A stretch of 40,657 bases of DNA from Trichomonas tenax (taxonomy: Eukaryota > Parabasalia > Trichomonadida > Trichomonadidae). Position numbers and translations under genes: made by a program. The first letter of the stretch is position 1. The number at the start of each line of letters is the position of its first letter. Shown here one piece after another: positions 18,919-27,810 of the stretch. Location of the stretch: positions 1 through 40,657 of the forward strand of contig JALKBU010000433.1 of the NCBI GenBank assembly GCA_023091735.1, in the 5' to 3' direction. A model generated the notes under the pieces. That model searched no databases. It saw nothing but the letters and a program-made list of their open reading frames with translations, and had not been told where the DNA came from.

Positions 18919-19125
18919 GTATAAACAGAGAGATGTTGTTATTGTTTGTAAAAACTTTTATTTGATTTTGAAATTAAAAACGTAAATATATTACTAATAT
19001 CTATAATATAAGAATAACATCATCAAAGTCTATATTACGTTGATGCTTGTTAAACGAAAAGTCGATAAATAAAAATAACAAACAAAATTTATTGTAATAA
19101 ACAGAACAAACAACTATGTAATAAC
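18919..19125. other. Convergent 3' spacer
   Basis: About 200 AT-rich bases between convergent stops, with no feature beyond AATAAA-like strings. Confidence 0.35.
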
Positions 19126-19440
19126 TTATTGTACTTCTTCTATATTTGATGGCATTGTTACAACCTCTTCTCCATCAACTTTTATCGATTCATCAATTTC
19201 AACAGCTTCTTGTGGCCTTTTTGGTGGGAAATAATCCTTTTCTAGCTGGAATAGTTGCTGTGGCTGAACAGGCCCAAGTTTTTGTTCTTCAGTCAACGGA
19301 ATTCCAGAACTTCTCGTTAATCTTTCTTCATCATATTGCTCATTAAGTCCAGTCAACTGGTCCAAAACAAGTTTTATATCCGGTATGTTTGTTTCGTCAT
19401 CGGCATAATATCTTTCAAAGTCATCCCAATTACGAAGCAT
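19126..19440 (-). CDS. Small acidic hypothetical protein
   Basis: A 104-residue protein starting MLRNWDDFERYYADDETNIP, strongly acidic, with SGIPLTEEQKLGPVQPQQLF and KDYFPPKRPQEAVEI. It has no membrane segment. Family not recognised. Support for a real gene comes from the promoter: a TGTCATGTAAA / GACGTGTAAA pair ends 20 bases upstream and points at it. Confidence 0.65.
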   Translation of the reverse strand: MLRNWDDFERYYADDETNIPDIKLVLDQLTGLNEQYDEERLTRSSGIPLTEEQKLGPVQPQQLFQLEKDYFPPKRPQEAVEIDESIKVDGEEVVTMPSNIEEVQ

Positions 19441-19459
19441 TTATGTCAAAATTTTTAAA

Positions 19460-19490
19460 TTTACACGTCGAAAATTTTATTTACATGACA
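19460..19490 (-). promoter_or_regulatory. Paired TGTCATGTAAA / GACGTGTAAA boxes
   Basis: On the minus strand TGTCATGTAAA (19480-19490) then GACGTGTAAA (19460-19469), followed by TTTTGACATAAATG, which includes the start codon at 19440. Spacing between the boxes is 10 bases. Confidence 0.6.
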
Positions 19491-20666
19491 TATTTTCGAA
19501 GCTTATCAAGCAAATGTTTACTATAATATAATAGCTATGTGGATAAAACCTTTTCTCAGCTATGGGTCCAAGATTTTTCCTTTATAAAACACCGAATAGA
19601 ATGCTATTTGGTTTTGATTTGCAGGATGTCAAATGAAAAATAGACAGATTTGTCCCGCATTTTTTGAAAAGATACTATGCACCAATGGGATCGTTAAGAT
19701 ATGTTTTTCGAAAAATAATGATCACCAAATCTCTCAAAATTACATGAAGAAGCTAAAGACTTTCAAAGAAGATTTTTTTTGAACGTTCTATTTTTATTTT
19801 TCAAAAATCATCTTTAATACCATAATAAAAATAAAAATAAATAATGGACTGAAAACCATAATATGAATATAGCATATTTCATTTAATAATTATCCATTTT
19901 ATTAAAATATTGCTCACTTTTAAAAATATTAAAATATCCTTTCTATAACAGAAGTACTCGTTTCACATGAGCACAAGGTATATCAAATTATGTCATGAAA
20001 GAGAAGGCTTTAATATAATAAAAATTTCATAGTCCTTTATGCTTAGCATAGCGGTTTATTCAGTAAATTCAGCTAAACGTGCAATGGGGATTGGAGACAA
20101 GCATATGCTTGAGCTTTAATTCGCAATGCTAGAACTTGTCTCAAGGGAGCTCTGTAAAATGGGCGATGGTTTGATAATAAAATCATCATGATTGTCATGA
20201 GTATATTGATTGCAAGTAATGAATGAGATTTGAAGAAAATTAGGCTTATGTAGAAAAAGATAATATTTTCATTTTATATTGGTATATATTTCTGCATGAA
20301 ATTGAACTTGTCACGCTTATTGAATCATTGAGATTTTCGTCTCTGGCCGGAATTTCGATGGCAAGATTAAATCAAAAAATATGTTTCAGAAATGAAAGTT
20401 TCTTGGTCTTTCTCTGCATTGATCTAATTCTCTGAGACCTTGGATCATGTTTGATTAGGGCAGAAATCAACTGTACAACCTCGATCGAGTTTTCACCAAA
20501 ATATTTGACAAAATTGCCATGTAAATATCACAAAATATTTATTTCTTGTCAAAATGACACGTAAATTCTGCAACTTGACTTAAAATTTAAATAGTCATAC
20601 AAAAGTTATATCTATCGACAAAGTTTCAGCAATAAAAGTGATGTTGAAAATGACCGTTTATTAATA
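19491..20666. other. 1.2-kb spacer upstream of CAP-D3
   Basis: No supported gene. It contains an inverted repeat GAGACAAG (20094-20101) / CTTGTCTC (20135-20142) whose left arm overlaps a 14-bp perfect palindrome CAAGCATATGCTTG (20098-20111). It also contains TTGCCATGTAAA (20514-20525) and TGACACGTAAA (20555-20565) oriented toward the CAP-D3 gene. Confidence 0.5.
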
Positions 20667-23600
20667 ATGTCGTCGAAGGATGCTGAGGAGATTCTCGATA
20701 TCCTGAGCGAGTTTGGGATCAACACATTGGAAGAGGAGGTTTTCCATGCGATGAAAAGGGGAGATTTGATAGAATTCACTCAATCTATATCCGATTTGCC
20801 ACAAATCACAACAAATAACGTCTCAAGAATCAAGCAAATTACAAAAATTCTTCGCCATTGGTGCACAAAACATAACCAGTCCGACCTTTGGGCGTCTTTG
20901 AGAGAAATTGACGTTCGTCCTGATAGAATTGAATTGTTATCTTTTTATTTATTACAAAGCGGTGAGGATTTCATAGCAGAAGGCACTCAAATGTATATGA
21001 TACTGCTTTCTATGGAACCAGCACTTTCCATTTGGAATCCAATTTTATTCAGTCCATTTCTCGGCATTTTGGCGCAAGCGGCACAGATACTAGAGGAAGG
21101 CGGAGCCTTAACAAACGAAACTGAAAGAAAATTACACCTCACAGTCGAAGTATTTCCAATGGTTTTGCAGTGTTTCTCTGCTTCTTTTGTTAACATGATT
21201 GGTGATGATGTTTACATGGCTTTGGCTGAAGTAACAATCAAACTCGCATCCGGATATAGACCGGAGTATGAGCAGTACAACAACCAGCTTCAGACAACAA
21301 GTTTCACATTATTAACAAAAATGTTTGAAACAAAGACAGATGTTATATTACAGTATGTTGTTCCATGGGTACTGCTTCAGTTTGCTTCAGGTGCAACAAC
21401 ATTAACTGCTCGTTTAGAAAGACTTTCAGAAAAAATCAATCAATTACTCATTAAATCATTCAAAAATACAGATCCATACTACGTAACGTTCATTAAACAT
21501 CTTATATTGCGTGTCCCTGAACGTGCACATCTTAAAAACAGAGCTGCAGTCTTAGTTTTCGAATTAATCAAAAACTCAGATTGCCAACGCGAACTTATAC
21601 AGTTTGTTCTCAAAGTATCACAATCCAACAAAGTTTCTTCACGTGTATTCACTTGCACACTGATTGCAATGTGTGCTGTTAGAATTGCCGAATTGTTCGA
21701 AAACAGTGACACAAGAGGCGATGTTCTTGTTGAGTTGCTTGTTGTGCTCAAGAAACATTTGATCAACAGAGCACCGAGTGTCAGAGCAACAGCGTTATCA
21801 AGCTTTTCTACAATTATATCGAATCTCAAGAATCACGAAGATAAAGGATTGATATTAGAAACAATAGATAGCGATAAATTCATGATCAAGATCTTGAAGG
21901 CGCGTTCAGTTGATGAAAAGCTTGTTGTTAGAAGAGCTTCTTTAGATTGCATCAGAGAAATCATTTATAGCAGAGATTCAGTTCCAGATGATTCACTCAT
22001 TGATCTTATTGTTGATAGAATCAGAGATTGGAGTGTTTCGATAAGAGTTGCCGCTCTAAAAATCATGAGTGATTTACTCGAATCATTCAACAATCAAGAA
22101 AGGCTTCATAGATTGTGGCTTGATGCTGTTCTGCCATTGATAGAAGATCCAGAGCAGTCTGTTCAAAAGGAAGCAATTGAATCAATCAGATACCATTTGA
22201 TTAAACCAGTAACCGCAGGATCTCCAGAGATATTCACAAAAATCATGCACAAGCAAGATTACGAATTCTTAGGACATGTTTTCCTGTACATGAGAATGCA
22301 CTCCATCGATTTAACTCCGCTTTGCCGTGCATTGACAAAGTTTGTTGTCAACCGTGAAAATGATATGAACAGGCCATACTGGAGAATGCTCGAGAGCCTT
22401 GCTTCAATTGTTAAAAGCTCTTTCAAGAAAGAAACATTTGGTAATCTTTGGTACAGAAGAGATATATTGCCACCAGAATATTACGGAACTCTTGCAAATC
22501 TCGAGTTTTCATCAGATGAAGTTCACGCAGATCTTGTTCAGATGATCAACAATCTCGTTGAAGAAGGAGGTCTTTATCTCTTATCTCATGAGGTCATGAA
22601 ATTGTTCAAAGTTCAAAAAATCGGTGATGACACAGAAATCATTCAGTTCATTGAGACTTGCATGTTTAAGATCAACGCAGTTAGTGAAGATGTCAATGGC
22701 GAAGTTACAAATGTGAAGGCATTTGCACAGACAGTTTTCATGGTTGGTGAACTCATTGCATGCTTAAATGATCCGAAGCGCACAAATGATATCGATTTTA
22801 CAGGATTGCAGTTACTTTTGAGTCAGAAGCTTCCTAATGGTCATGAAATTCCAACATTAGTAAGAACTGTTACTGTAACAGCTCTTGGAAAGCTTTGCCT
22901 TGCTAGGAAGGACATTTCAAATGCATTTGCCTCTGCTTTCGTCAATCAGATCATGACTGACACTTCCTCTGAAGTTAAAGCTAACTGCCTTATTGTTCTT
23001 TGCGATATGTGTGTCGCATACTCTGCAATTGTTGAACCGCACGTCCAATCTGTTACAAACTCATTGTGTGACAGACGTCCGGCTGTAAGGAGACAAGCAT
23101 TGAATGTATTGACAAGGTTGATTTGCGAAGACTTCTTGAAGATGTCGCCATTATTATTCTTCAGATTCTTATATTCCATTACAGATGAGAATGCTGAAGT
23201 TGCTCATTTTGCACGCATTTGCTTGTTCAGTGTCATTGTTCCTAAGTTCACAAATATATTGAAGCAGTATTTCATTGATTGCTTGATGTACTTCACTGAT
23301 TGCGAAATAGCTTCACTTGCAGAAAACGCCGAAATTAAGAAACGTTTCAAGTTTACTACAGATGAAAGACGCTTGAAGGTCTACAAACTATTGATTGCAC
23401 CAATGAGTGAAGTTATGTTATTCCAACTCATTCAAGATATCTTTGGACGTGTTATCGATAGATTCATCAAATCCGAGTTTAATCTTAAGCAACACTCGAA
23501 TTTGCTTTCTGATGCATTCCAGGCTTTGCTGATGATGGAAGATAAACTCCACTCATCAACAAAGACAGAAGCAAACACAGACGAAGGCACAGAGATGGAG

Positions 23601-24062
23601 AGAGCAATCGAAGCATCGAAGACAGCAATTAATTTGATGCACAATACAATGATCAACACAATGATGACGAACTTGAAGAAGATTCATCAGCTCGTCAGAG
23701 AAGCCAATTCTCCTCTGCAGAGACTTGTTAAGAAGTTCTATAAAGTCCTTTGCGATAATGAGAAGGACTTCCTGCAGGATCTAGAGAGAACTGAGCCAAT
23801 CCTGGCAGCAGAAATTAAAGAAGAAATGCGTTTGGAAGAGGCAGAGAAGGTCGAAGACGAGGAAGAAGTTGAGAAGAAATCTCCAGAAAGAATATCTATC
23901 TTCAATTCTCCACTCCTCAAGAAGATCCATAATACTCCTATTTCGCTTTTATGCTCGCCCGCAAAGCCGGCAGAGCAAGCTTTGTTAGTCACGCCGAGGA
24001 AACAAAGGCTCGTTAGAGAGTTCTCAACTCCTCAACACGGTCCGGATGATTTTTCAGATTAA
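20667..24062 (+). CDS. Condensin-II subunit CAP-D3 (HEAT-repeat protein)
   Basis: A 1,131-residue HEAT-repeat protein, a non-SMC subunit of condensin that compacts mitotic chromosomes. HEAT repeats are visible throughout, for example VRRASLDCIREIIYSRD and WSVSIRVAALKIMSDLLE near residues 430-480. The Cnd1 region near 760-880 contains VKANCLIVLCDMCVAYS, RRPAVRRQALNVLTRLICED and LLFFRFLYSITDENAEVAHF. The LFFRF-(S)-T/ITD pattern after the HEAT pair is typical of CAP-D3 rather than CAP-D2. The C-terminal 120 residues are acidic then basic, with six Ser/Thr-Pro sites. It is shorter than human CAP-D3 (about 1,500). The stop overlaps TAAA. Confidence 0.87.
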   Translation: MSSKDAEEILDILSEFGINTLEEEVFHAMKRGDLIEFTQSISDLPQITTNNVSRIKQITKILRHWCTKHNQSDLWASLREIDVRPDRIELLSFYLLQSGEDFIAEGTQMYMILLSMEPALSIWNPILFSPFLGILAQAAQILEEGGALTNETERKLHLTVEVFPMVLQCFSASFVNMIGDDVYMALAEVTIKLASGYRPEYEQYNNQLQTTSFTLLTKMFETKTDVILQYVVPWVLLQFASGATTLTARLERLSEKINQLLIKSFKNTDPYYVTFIKHLILRVPERAHLKNRAAVLVFELIKNSDCQRELIQFVLKVSQSNKVSSRVFTCTLIAMCAVRIAELFENSDTRGDVLVELLVVLKKHLINRAPSVRATALSSFSTIISNLKNHEDKGLILETIDSDKFMIKILKARSVDEKLVVRRASLDCIREIIYSRDSVPDDSLIDLIVDRIRDWSVSIRVAALKIMSDLLESFNNQERLHRLWLDAVLPLIEDPEQSVQKEAIESIRYHLIKPVTAGSPEIFTKIMHKQDYEFLGHVFLYMRMHSIDLTPLCRALTKFVVNRENDMNRPYWRMLESLASIVKSSFKKETFGNLWYRRDILPPEYYGTLANLEFSSDEVHADLVQMINNLVEEGGLYLLSHEVMKLFKVQKIGDDTEIIQFIETCMFKINAVSEDVNGEVTNVKAFAQTVFMVGELIACLNDPKRTNDIDFTGLQLLLSQKLPNGHEIPTLVRTVTVTALGKLCLARKDISNAFASAFVNQIMTDTSSEVKANCLIVLCDMCVAYSAIVEPHVQSVTNSLCDRRPAVRRQALNVLTRLICEDFLKMSPLLFFRFLYSITDENAEVAHFARICLFSVIVPKFTNILKQYFIDCLMYFTDCEIASLAENAEIKKRFKFTTDERRLKVYKLLIAPMSEVMLFQLIQDIFGRVIDRFIKSEFNLKQHSNLLSDAFQALLMMEDKLHSSTKTEANTDEGTEMERAIEASKTAINLMHNTMINTMMTNLKKIHQLVREANSPLQRLVKKFYKVLCDNEKDFLQDLERTEPILAAEIKEEMRLEEAEKVEDEEEVEKKSPERISIFNSPLLKKIHNTPISLLCSPAKPAEQALLVTPRKQRLVREFSTPQHGPDDFSD

Positions 24063-24358
24063 ATATGAATATTTATTTTTATTATTATTAAATTCATCAC
24101 ATATTTCATTTTCTATATATTATATCAAATCTTTTACACTTTCTGGCTAGAAATAGTCTACATATAAACAGTTTCACTTTTCTCAATAACATTGGTGAAA
24201 TATTGAGTTTTATCACAAAAAAATTCATTCTTTAAAAATGATGAGCTTCTTAATGGCATCTCGACCTCATGAGCTTGTATTTATAAAATATTATTTTTTG
24301 TATTATTTGTAAAATAAACAAATTTATAACACAAAACAAAACAATAACTATTATACTG
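24063..24358. other. Convergent 3' spacer
   Basis: About 300 AT-rich bases between the convergent CAP-D3 and proline-rich genes; nothing else seen. Confidence 0.35.
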
Positions 24359-24862
24359 CTATTTCTTCATTCCTTGGAAAGGTCTGAGCATAGATTCTTT
24401 CATTGGAATTGTGAAAGCACGCACTGAGCACTTAGAACAACTTGAATCCTCCAGAAATTCTTCAGGATTGAATGGTTCAAGAGCTGGTTCCAAACCTGAC
24501 ATGATTTTTCGTTTATTTCGCTGACAAATAATTTTCTCTATTCCGTACTTATTTCTTTCCTTGACTAGTGATCTAGTACCGGGAATAACGAGTTTCTTGC
24601 GAGGAGATAATGGTTTCAATATCATTTTACGCAATAAATCTTCTTTGGTACCGCCAGCACCTCTCTTTGGGGGCGGTGGCGGAGGCGGTTTCTTGTCTGC
24701 ATTGATTACCGTTAAGAATGAATGAGCACCAGAATACATGTTGATTGTTTGCGTTGTCCAGTTGGTAGGCTTCTTCTGATCGCCTATTGGCTTGCTGAGG
24801 AAGGCATCCAAAGCTGGATCCCACGTCAAAGGGATCTCGAAGTTGTCTTCTTCCTCTCCCAT
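24359..24862 (-). CDS. Proline-rich basic hypothetical protein
   Basis: A 167-residue protein starting MGEEEDNFEIPLTWDPALDA. It has an acidic start, a KPPPPPPPKRG run near 57-67 that could bind SH3, EVH1 or profilin-type partners, then a basic half (LSPRKKLVIPGTRSLVKERN) and SSCSKCS near the end. Family not recognised. It is probably cytoplasmic or cytoskeletal; that is inference from the proline run only. It diverges from the 25327 gene across a promoter region with unusual repeats. Confidence 0.7.
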   Translation of the reverse strand: MGEEEDNFEIPLTWDPALDAFLSKPIGDQKKPTNWTTQTINMYSGAHSFLTVINADKKPPPPPPPKRGAGGTKEDLLRKMILKPLSPRKKLVIPGTRSLVKERNKYGIEKIICQRNKRKIMSGLEPALEPFNPEEFLEDSSCSKCSVRAFTIPMKESMLRPFQGMKK

Positions 24863-24877
24863 ATAACGTTTTTTCCT

Positions 24878-24898
24878 AAACAGGGTCTGACCCTGTTT
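24878..24898. promoter_or_regulatory. 21-bp perfect palindrome upstream of the 24862 gene
   Basis: AAACAGGGTC-T-GACCCTGTTT: ten-base perfect arms around a single T, 16-36 bases upstream of the minus-strand ATG. The form suits a dimeric DNA-binding protein or an RNA hairpin near the mRNA 5' end. Confidence 0.65.
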
Positions 24899-24939
24899 TC
24901 AATTAATACGGTACTTACACACTCTCAATTTTCAATTCT

Positions 24940-25311
24940 CCCTAACTAAACTTAACCCTAATTTAATATTGCACCCCCTATTTAATATCTCAGTCCCTAT
25001 TTAATCAATATATGATAGAATAAGACGACTTCTGATTCTCCTCAGAATCTATAACTTTTCATAAATATATAATCACATGAATGGATGTATATACTTGAGT
25101 TGGAAAAACTTTTGCCTAAGAATTATATAATAAAAAAAGCTTTTATCTTCCATTCCCTGAAATGAATCAACCTTATACCCTAATTTGAGATTTGAATAAG
25201 TGAGTATCCCTAATTTTCCAAGTTTTGTGAAGGATTCTTACCCTATTTTAGTTTTATTATTAGGGGAGAACAACCTTAATTTTGGTAATTTTGAGATGGG
25301 ATAATACCCTA
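24940..25311. promoter_or_regulatory. CCCTA-box cluster in a divergent promoter
   Basis: CCCTA occurs on the plus strand at 24940, 24956, 24976, 24995, 25178, 25208, 25241 and 25307, usually followed by (A/T)TTT, plus TAGGGG at 25261. Eight boxes in about 370 bases of AT-rich spacer between divergent genes stand out. The last box ends 16 bases before the 25327 ATG. Confidence 0.55.
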
Positions 25312-25326
25312 TTATTTTATATTTCG

Positions 25327-26136
25327 ATGAATAACTCATATGGACCTTATAACAGGAAGAAATTGATGCCTGTTGTTGACGAATATTCACACACACCGCA
25401 GCTGTCCAAGCGTGCAATGACTGATGAGGAATTGATCAATGTAACGTTGGATGATATCGCCAAAACAACGACAAAAATCGATGAAATATCGGCAGAAAAC
25501 GCTCAGGCACACATAAGGTGTATGAAGCTGCAGCATACTTTAGCATCTGTCACGAAAGCTTTGGAAAAAAATATCGATTGTATTCAAAAAGTTTGTGAAA
25601 ATCAAGAATCTGAGAATGAAAAGCTTAGAGAGGTTGTTTCTAAGAAGGTAACGTGCGCAGAAAAGATACAAGAACTCATAAACAAATGTTCTCAATCTGG
25701 AATCGACGTTTATACGATTCCAGGACTTGATCACGACACTTTAGCGCAGTACTTCGATATTCCAGAGCCTGTTAACTTCAATTCTCGCATGGATCCTGTT
25801 GTTCGTTCTATTGTTGAATCATATCCTGTCTTCAAAGAATGTGAGTCAAACAAGGACTTCATAAGAAAGTGCCGCGACATTAGAGCAGAAATTGACAGAG
25901 CTTCAGAACAGAGAACGCAGAGAAAACCAACAGATGATCCAAATGAAATTATGGCTCTCAGAAAGCAATTAGCAATTCTTCAGCAGTCTAACAGTGCTAC
26001 ACAGGCAAGAATGGCAAAGGAATTGAACACTTTGCTCGAACAAAAATCTGAATTACATAATAGATTAGCTGGAATGCACAAAATCAAAAAGAGCCATTCT
26101 GCTGGATCGTCAATGATATTTAGCTCGCCATTATAA
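25327..26136 (+). CDS. Coiled-coil hypothetical protein
   Basis: A 269-residue protein starting MNNSYGPYNRKKLMPVVDEY, the first ATG in the frame. Long heptad regions span about 45-135 (IDEISAENAQAHIRCMKLQ, ESENEKLREVV) and about 195-255 (EIMALRKQLAILQQSN, NTLLEQKSELHNRLAG). A short non-coiled linker VYTIPGLDHDTLAQYFDIPE lies between them. The C-terminus is Ser-rich. It has no membrane segment. Likely cytoskeletal or flagellar, but the family is not recognised. Confidence 0.78.
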   Translation: MNNSYGPYNRKKLMPVVDEYSHTPQLSKRAMTDEELINVTLDDIAKTTTKIDEISAENAQAHIRCMKLQHTLASVTKALEKNIDCIQKVCENQESENEKLREVVSKKVTCAEKIQELINKCSQSGIDVYTIPGLDHDTLAQYFDIPEPVNFNSRMDPVVRSIVESYPVFKECESNKDFIRKCRDIRAEIDRASEQRTQRKPTDDPNEIMALRKQLAILQQSNSATQARMAKELNTLLEQKSELHNRLAGMHKIKKSHSAGSSMIFSSPL

Positions 26137-26256
26137 CCATTTTTGACAAATATTTAATTTTTATTAATCGAACGGAGTTTACCATGAATTGTTTATTTTC
26201 GAACAGTTGAGAAATGATTTTACGTTATTCAATAAACAAATATGTTTTTAAAAATT

Positions 26257-26288
26257 TTTGACGTGTAAACAACCAATGTCATGTAAAA
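26257..26288 (+). promoter_or_regulatory. Paired TTTGACGTGTAAA / TGTCATGTAAAA boxes
   Basis: TTTGACGTGTAAA at 26257-26269 and TGTCATGTAAAA at 26277-26288, both pointing toward the BTB gene, 65-96 bases upstream. Here the GACGTG box comes first. Confidence 0.6.
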
Positions 26289-26330
26289 TTAATTTTGACT
26301 CATAAAGTGATTAAATATGACACTTTTGGT

Positions 26331-26340
26331 TCACATTTTT
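26331..26340 (+). promoter_or_regulatory. Initiator TCACATTTTT for the BTB gene
   Basis: TCACATTTTT fits TCAYW and lies between an upstream in-frame ATG (26317) and the chosen ATG (26353). It is nearly identical to the site before the bromodomain gene (37490). Confidence 0.6.
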
Positions 26341-26352
26341 CCAGAAAAAAAT

Positions 26353-27810
26353 ATGGACAAAAACTTTCGTCTTCGCCATAAGTTTGAAGAGTACAGAACA
26401 AAAAGTTTATTCATAGATTGCGATGTTAAATGTGGTGAGAAATCTTTTAAGTGCCACAGAATCGTTCTTTCTCGATTTTCTTCATATTTTAAGATTTTAT
26501 TTAGTAATTGCCCACCAAATGAGAAAATGACGACAGTAGATATACCAATTGATTTCGAAAATGAATTTGAAGAACTATTTTTATTCTTCTATAATCACGA
26601 AATCACAATTTCAACAGAAAATGTCATTCCTATTCTTGCGTTCTCTGTTAGATATAATATAGAACATCTTGCACAAATGGCACGCGACAAATTTAAATAC
26701 TATGTTGATAAAGAATCAAATGCAGTTCTTGATTATTCTAAAAAATTGCTTAAATTCAATGTTAATGACAAAGAATCAAACAGGATTGTAGCACCAACAA
26801 TTGCATCAAATTACAAGTCATATCACAACAATCGTGATATTTTATTAAGTTCAATCACTCCAATTTGCTTGGCAGAGATTCTCCAGAGTGACAAATTCAA
26901 AGCTTATGGATATAACATTGATTACGTGCTTTCTTTAATCGATGAATATCATGAAAGAAATCCAATTACAGAGCCAGAAGTGAGATCGACTCTCTCATCT
27001 CTTTTTGACTTTAATCCAAACACAAATCCATCAGCTTTCAAATATGTCATCAATCACAGATGTTTGTGGGCTCCTGATGAATTGACAAAAGAATTGTATA
27101 AGATTGCAATCAGAAACAGGTTAGCAATTACGAATGAATATAAACAATATCATTCATCCAGAAATGATGAAAAATCTCGTTGGGTTGACTTCCAATGGTG
27201 TTCAAAAATTTATAATTCTGATCTTTCAACGAAGGATCAACCAATCGAAGTCATTTTGTTTTCAAGAACTTTAGGTGGATTCATAGACCGTGTCAATCCA
27301 CTTGATTTCGGTCTATTACAATGCCAAGCATCAGTTCCACCACTTGGACTTGTTGGCTCTATTCATAAGTGTCCAAACAAACCAAACGGTATATTTATGA
27401 ATGATGATAGCTATTATATGGCTCAAGGCTATCCATCAATCACAATTTGCTTCGGAAATGATTCAAATATCAAAATCAACCAAATTGAAATACAATCGCT
27501 CTCTGAAAACGAGTTCAGGAATAAGATTCAAAAATGTCCTGCAAAACTCGATAAAGATGAGCAAAAACCCATAAGAGCTGGAATTCCATCGGAGCTAACT
27601 GTAACTTTATTAGATCAAGATGAAAAAGATGTATGCAAGCCTCAGAATATTAAGTATGAAGCAAAAGGCGAATTCAACTATGTTTATATTGCAAATTACG
27701 AGGAACCTGTAGAAGCTAATAAAGTTAGGATAAAGATGAACGAATGCAACAAGTCCGGAAAGGGTATCTTAAGACTTGGCCTTGTTTCTATATTTGGACA
27801 ATTTATATGA
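26353..27810 (+). CDS. BTB/POZ domain protein with C-terminal discoidin-like domain
   Basis: A 485-residue protein starting MDKNFRLRHKFEEYRTKSLF. The BTB domain covers about residues 10-110: DCDVKCGEKSFKCHRIVLSR, SSYFKILFSNC and VIPILAFSVRYNIEHLAQMA. BTB domains mediate dimerisation and often link to CUL3 ubiquitin ligases. A helical middle is followed by a C-terminal beta-rich segment (about 300-485) with WVDFQWCSKIYNS, YPSITICFGNDSNIKINQIE and LRLGLVSIFGQFI, compatible with the discoidin-like tail common in trichomonad BTB proteins. Start chosen by the TCACATTTTT initiator. Confidence 0.82.
   Translation: MDKNFRLRHKFEEYRTKSLFIDCDVKCGEKSFKCHRIVLSRFSSYFKILFSNCPPNEKMTTVDIPIDFENEFEELFLFFYNHEITISTENVIPILAFSVRYNIEHLAQMARDKFKYYVDKESNAVLDYSKKLLKFNVNDKESNRIVAPTIASNYKSYHNNRDILLSSITPICLAEILQSDKFKAYGYNIDYVLSLIDEYHERNPITEPEVRSTLSSLFDFNPNTNPSAFKYVINHRCLWAPDELTKELYKIAIRNRLAITNEYKQYHSSRNDEKSRWVDFQWCSKIYNSDLSTKDQPIEVILFSRTLGGFIDRVNPLDFGLLQCQASVPPLGLVGSIHKCPNKPNGIFMNDDSYYMAQGYPSITICFGNDSNIKINQIEIQSLSENEFRNKIQKCPAKLDKDEQKPIRAGIPSELTVTLLDQDEKDVCKPQNIKYEAKGEFNYVYIANYEEPVEANKVRIKMNECNKSGKGILRLGLVSIFGQFI

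Noticed and set aside
20094..20142. Possible tRNA-like fold at the GAGACAAG/CTTGTCTC inverted repeat
   Set aside because: No T-loop GTTCRANNC or D-loop signature and the spacing does not fit a cloverleaf.
24881..24895. Similarity of CAGGGTCTGACCCTG to the MITE end GGGTCC
   Set aside because: Only five to six bases are shared, no TTAA flank and no element body; treated as an independent palindrome.
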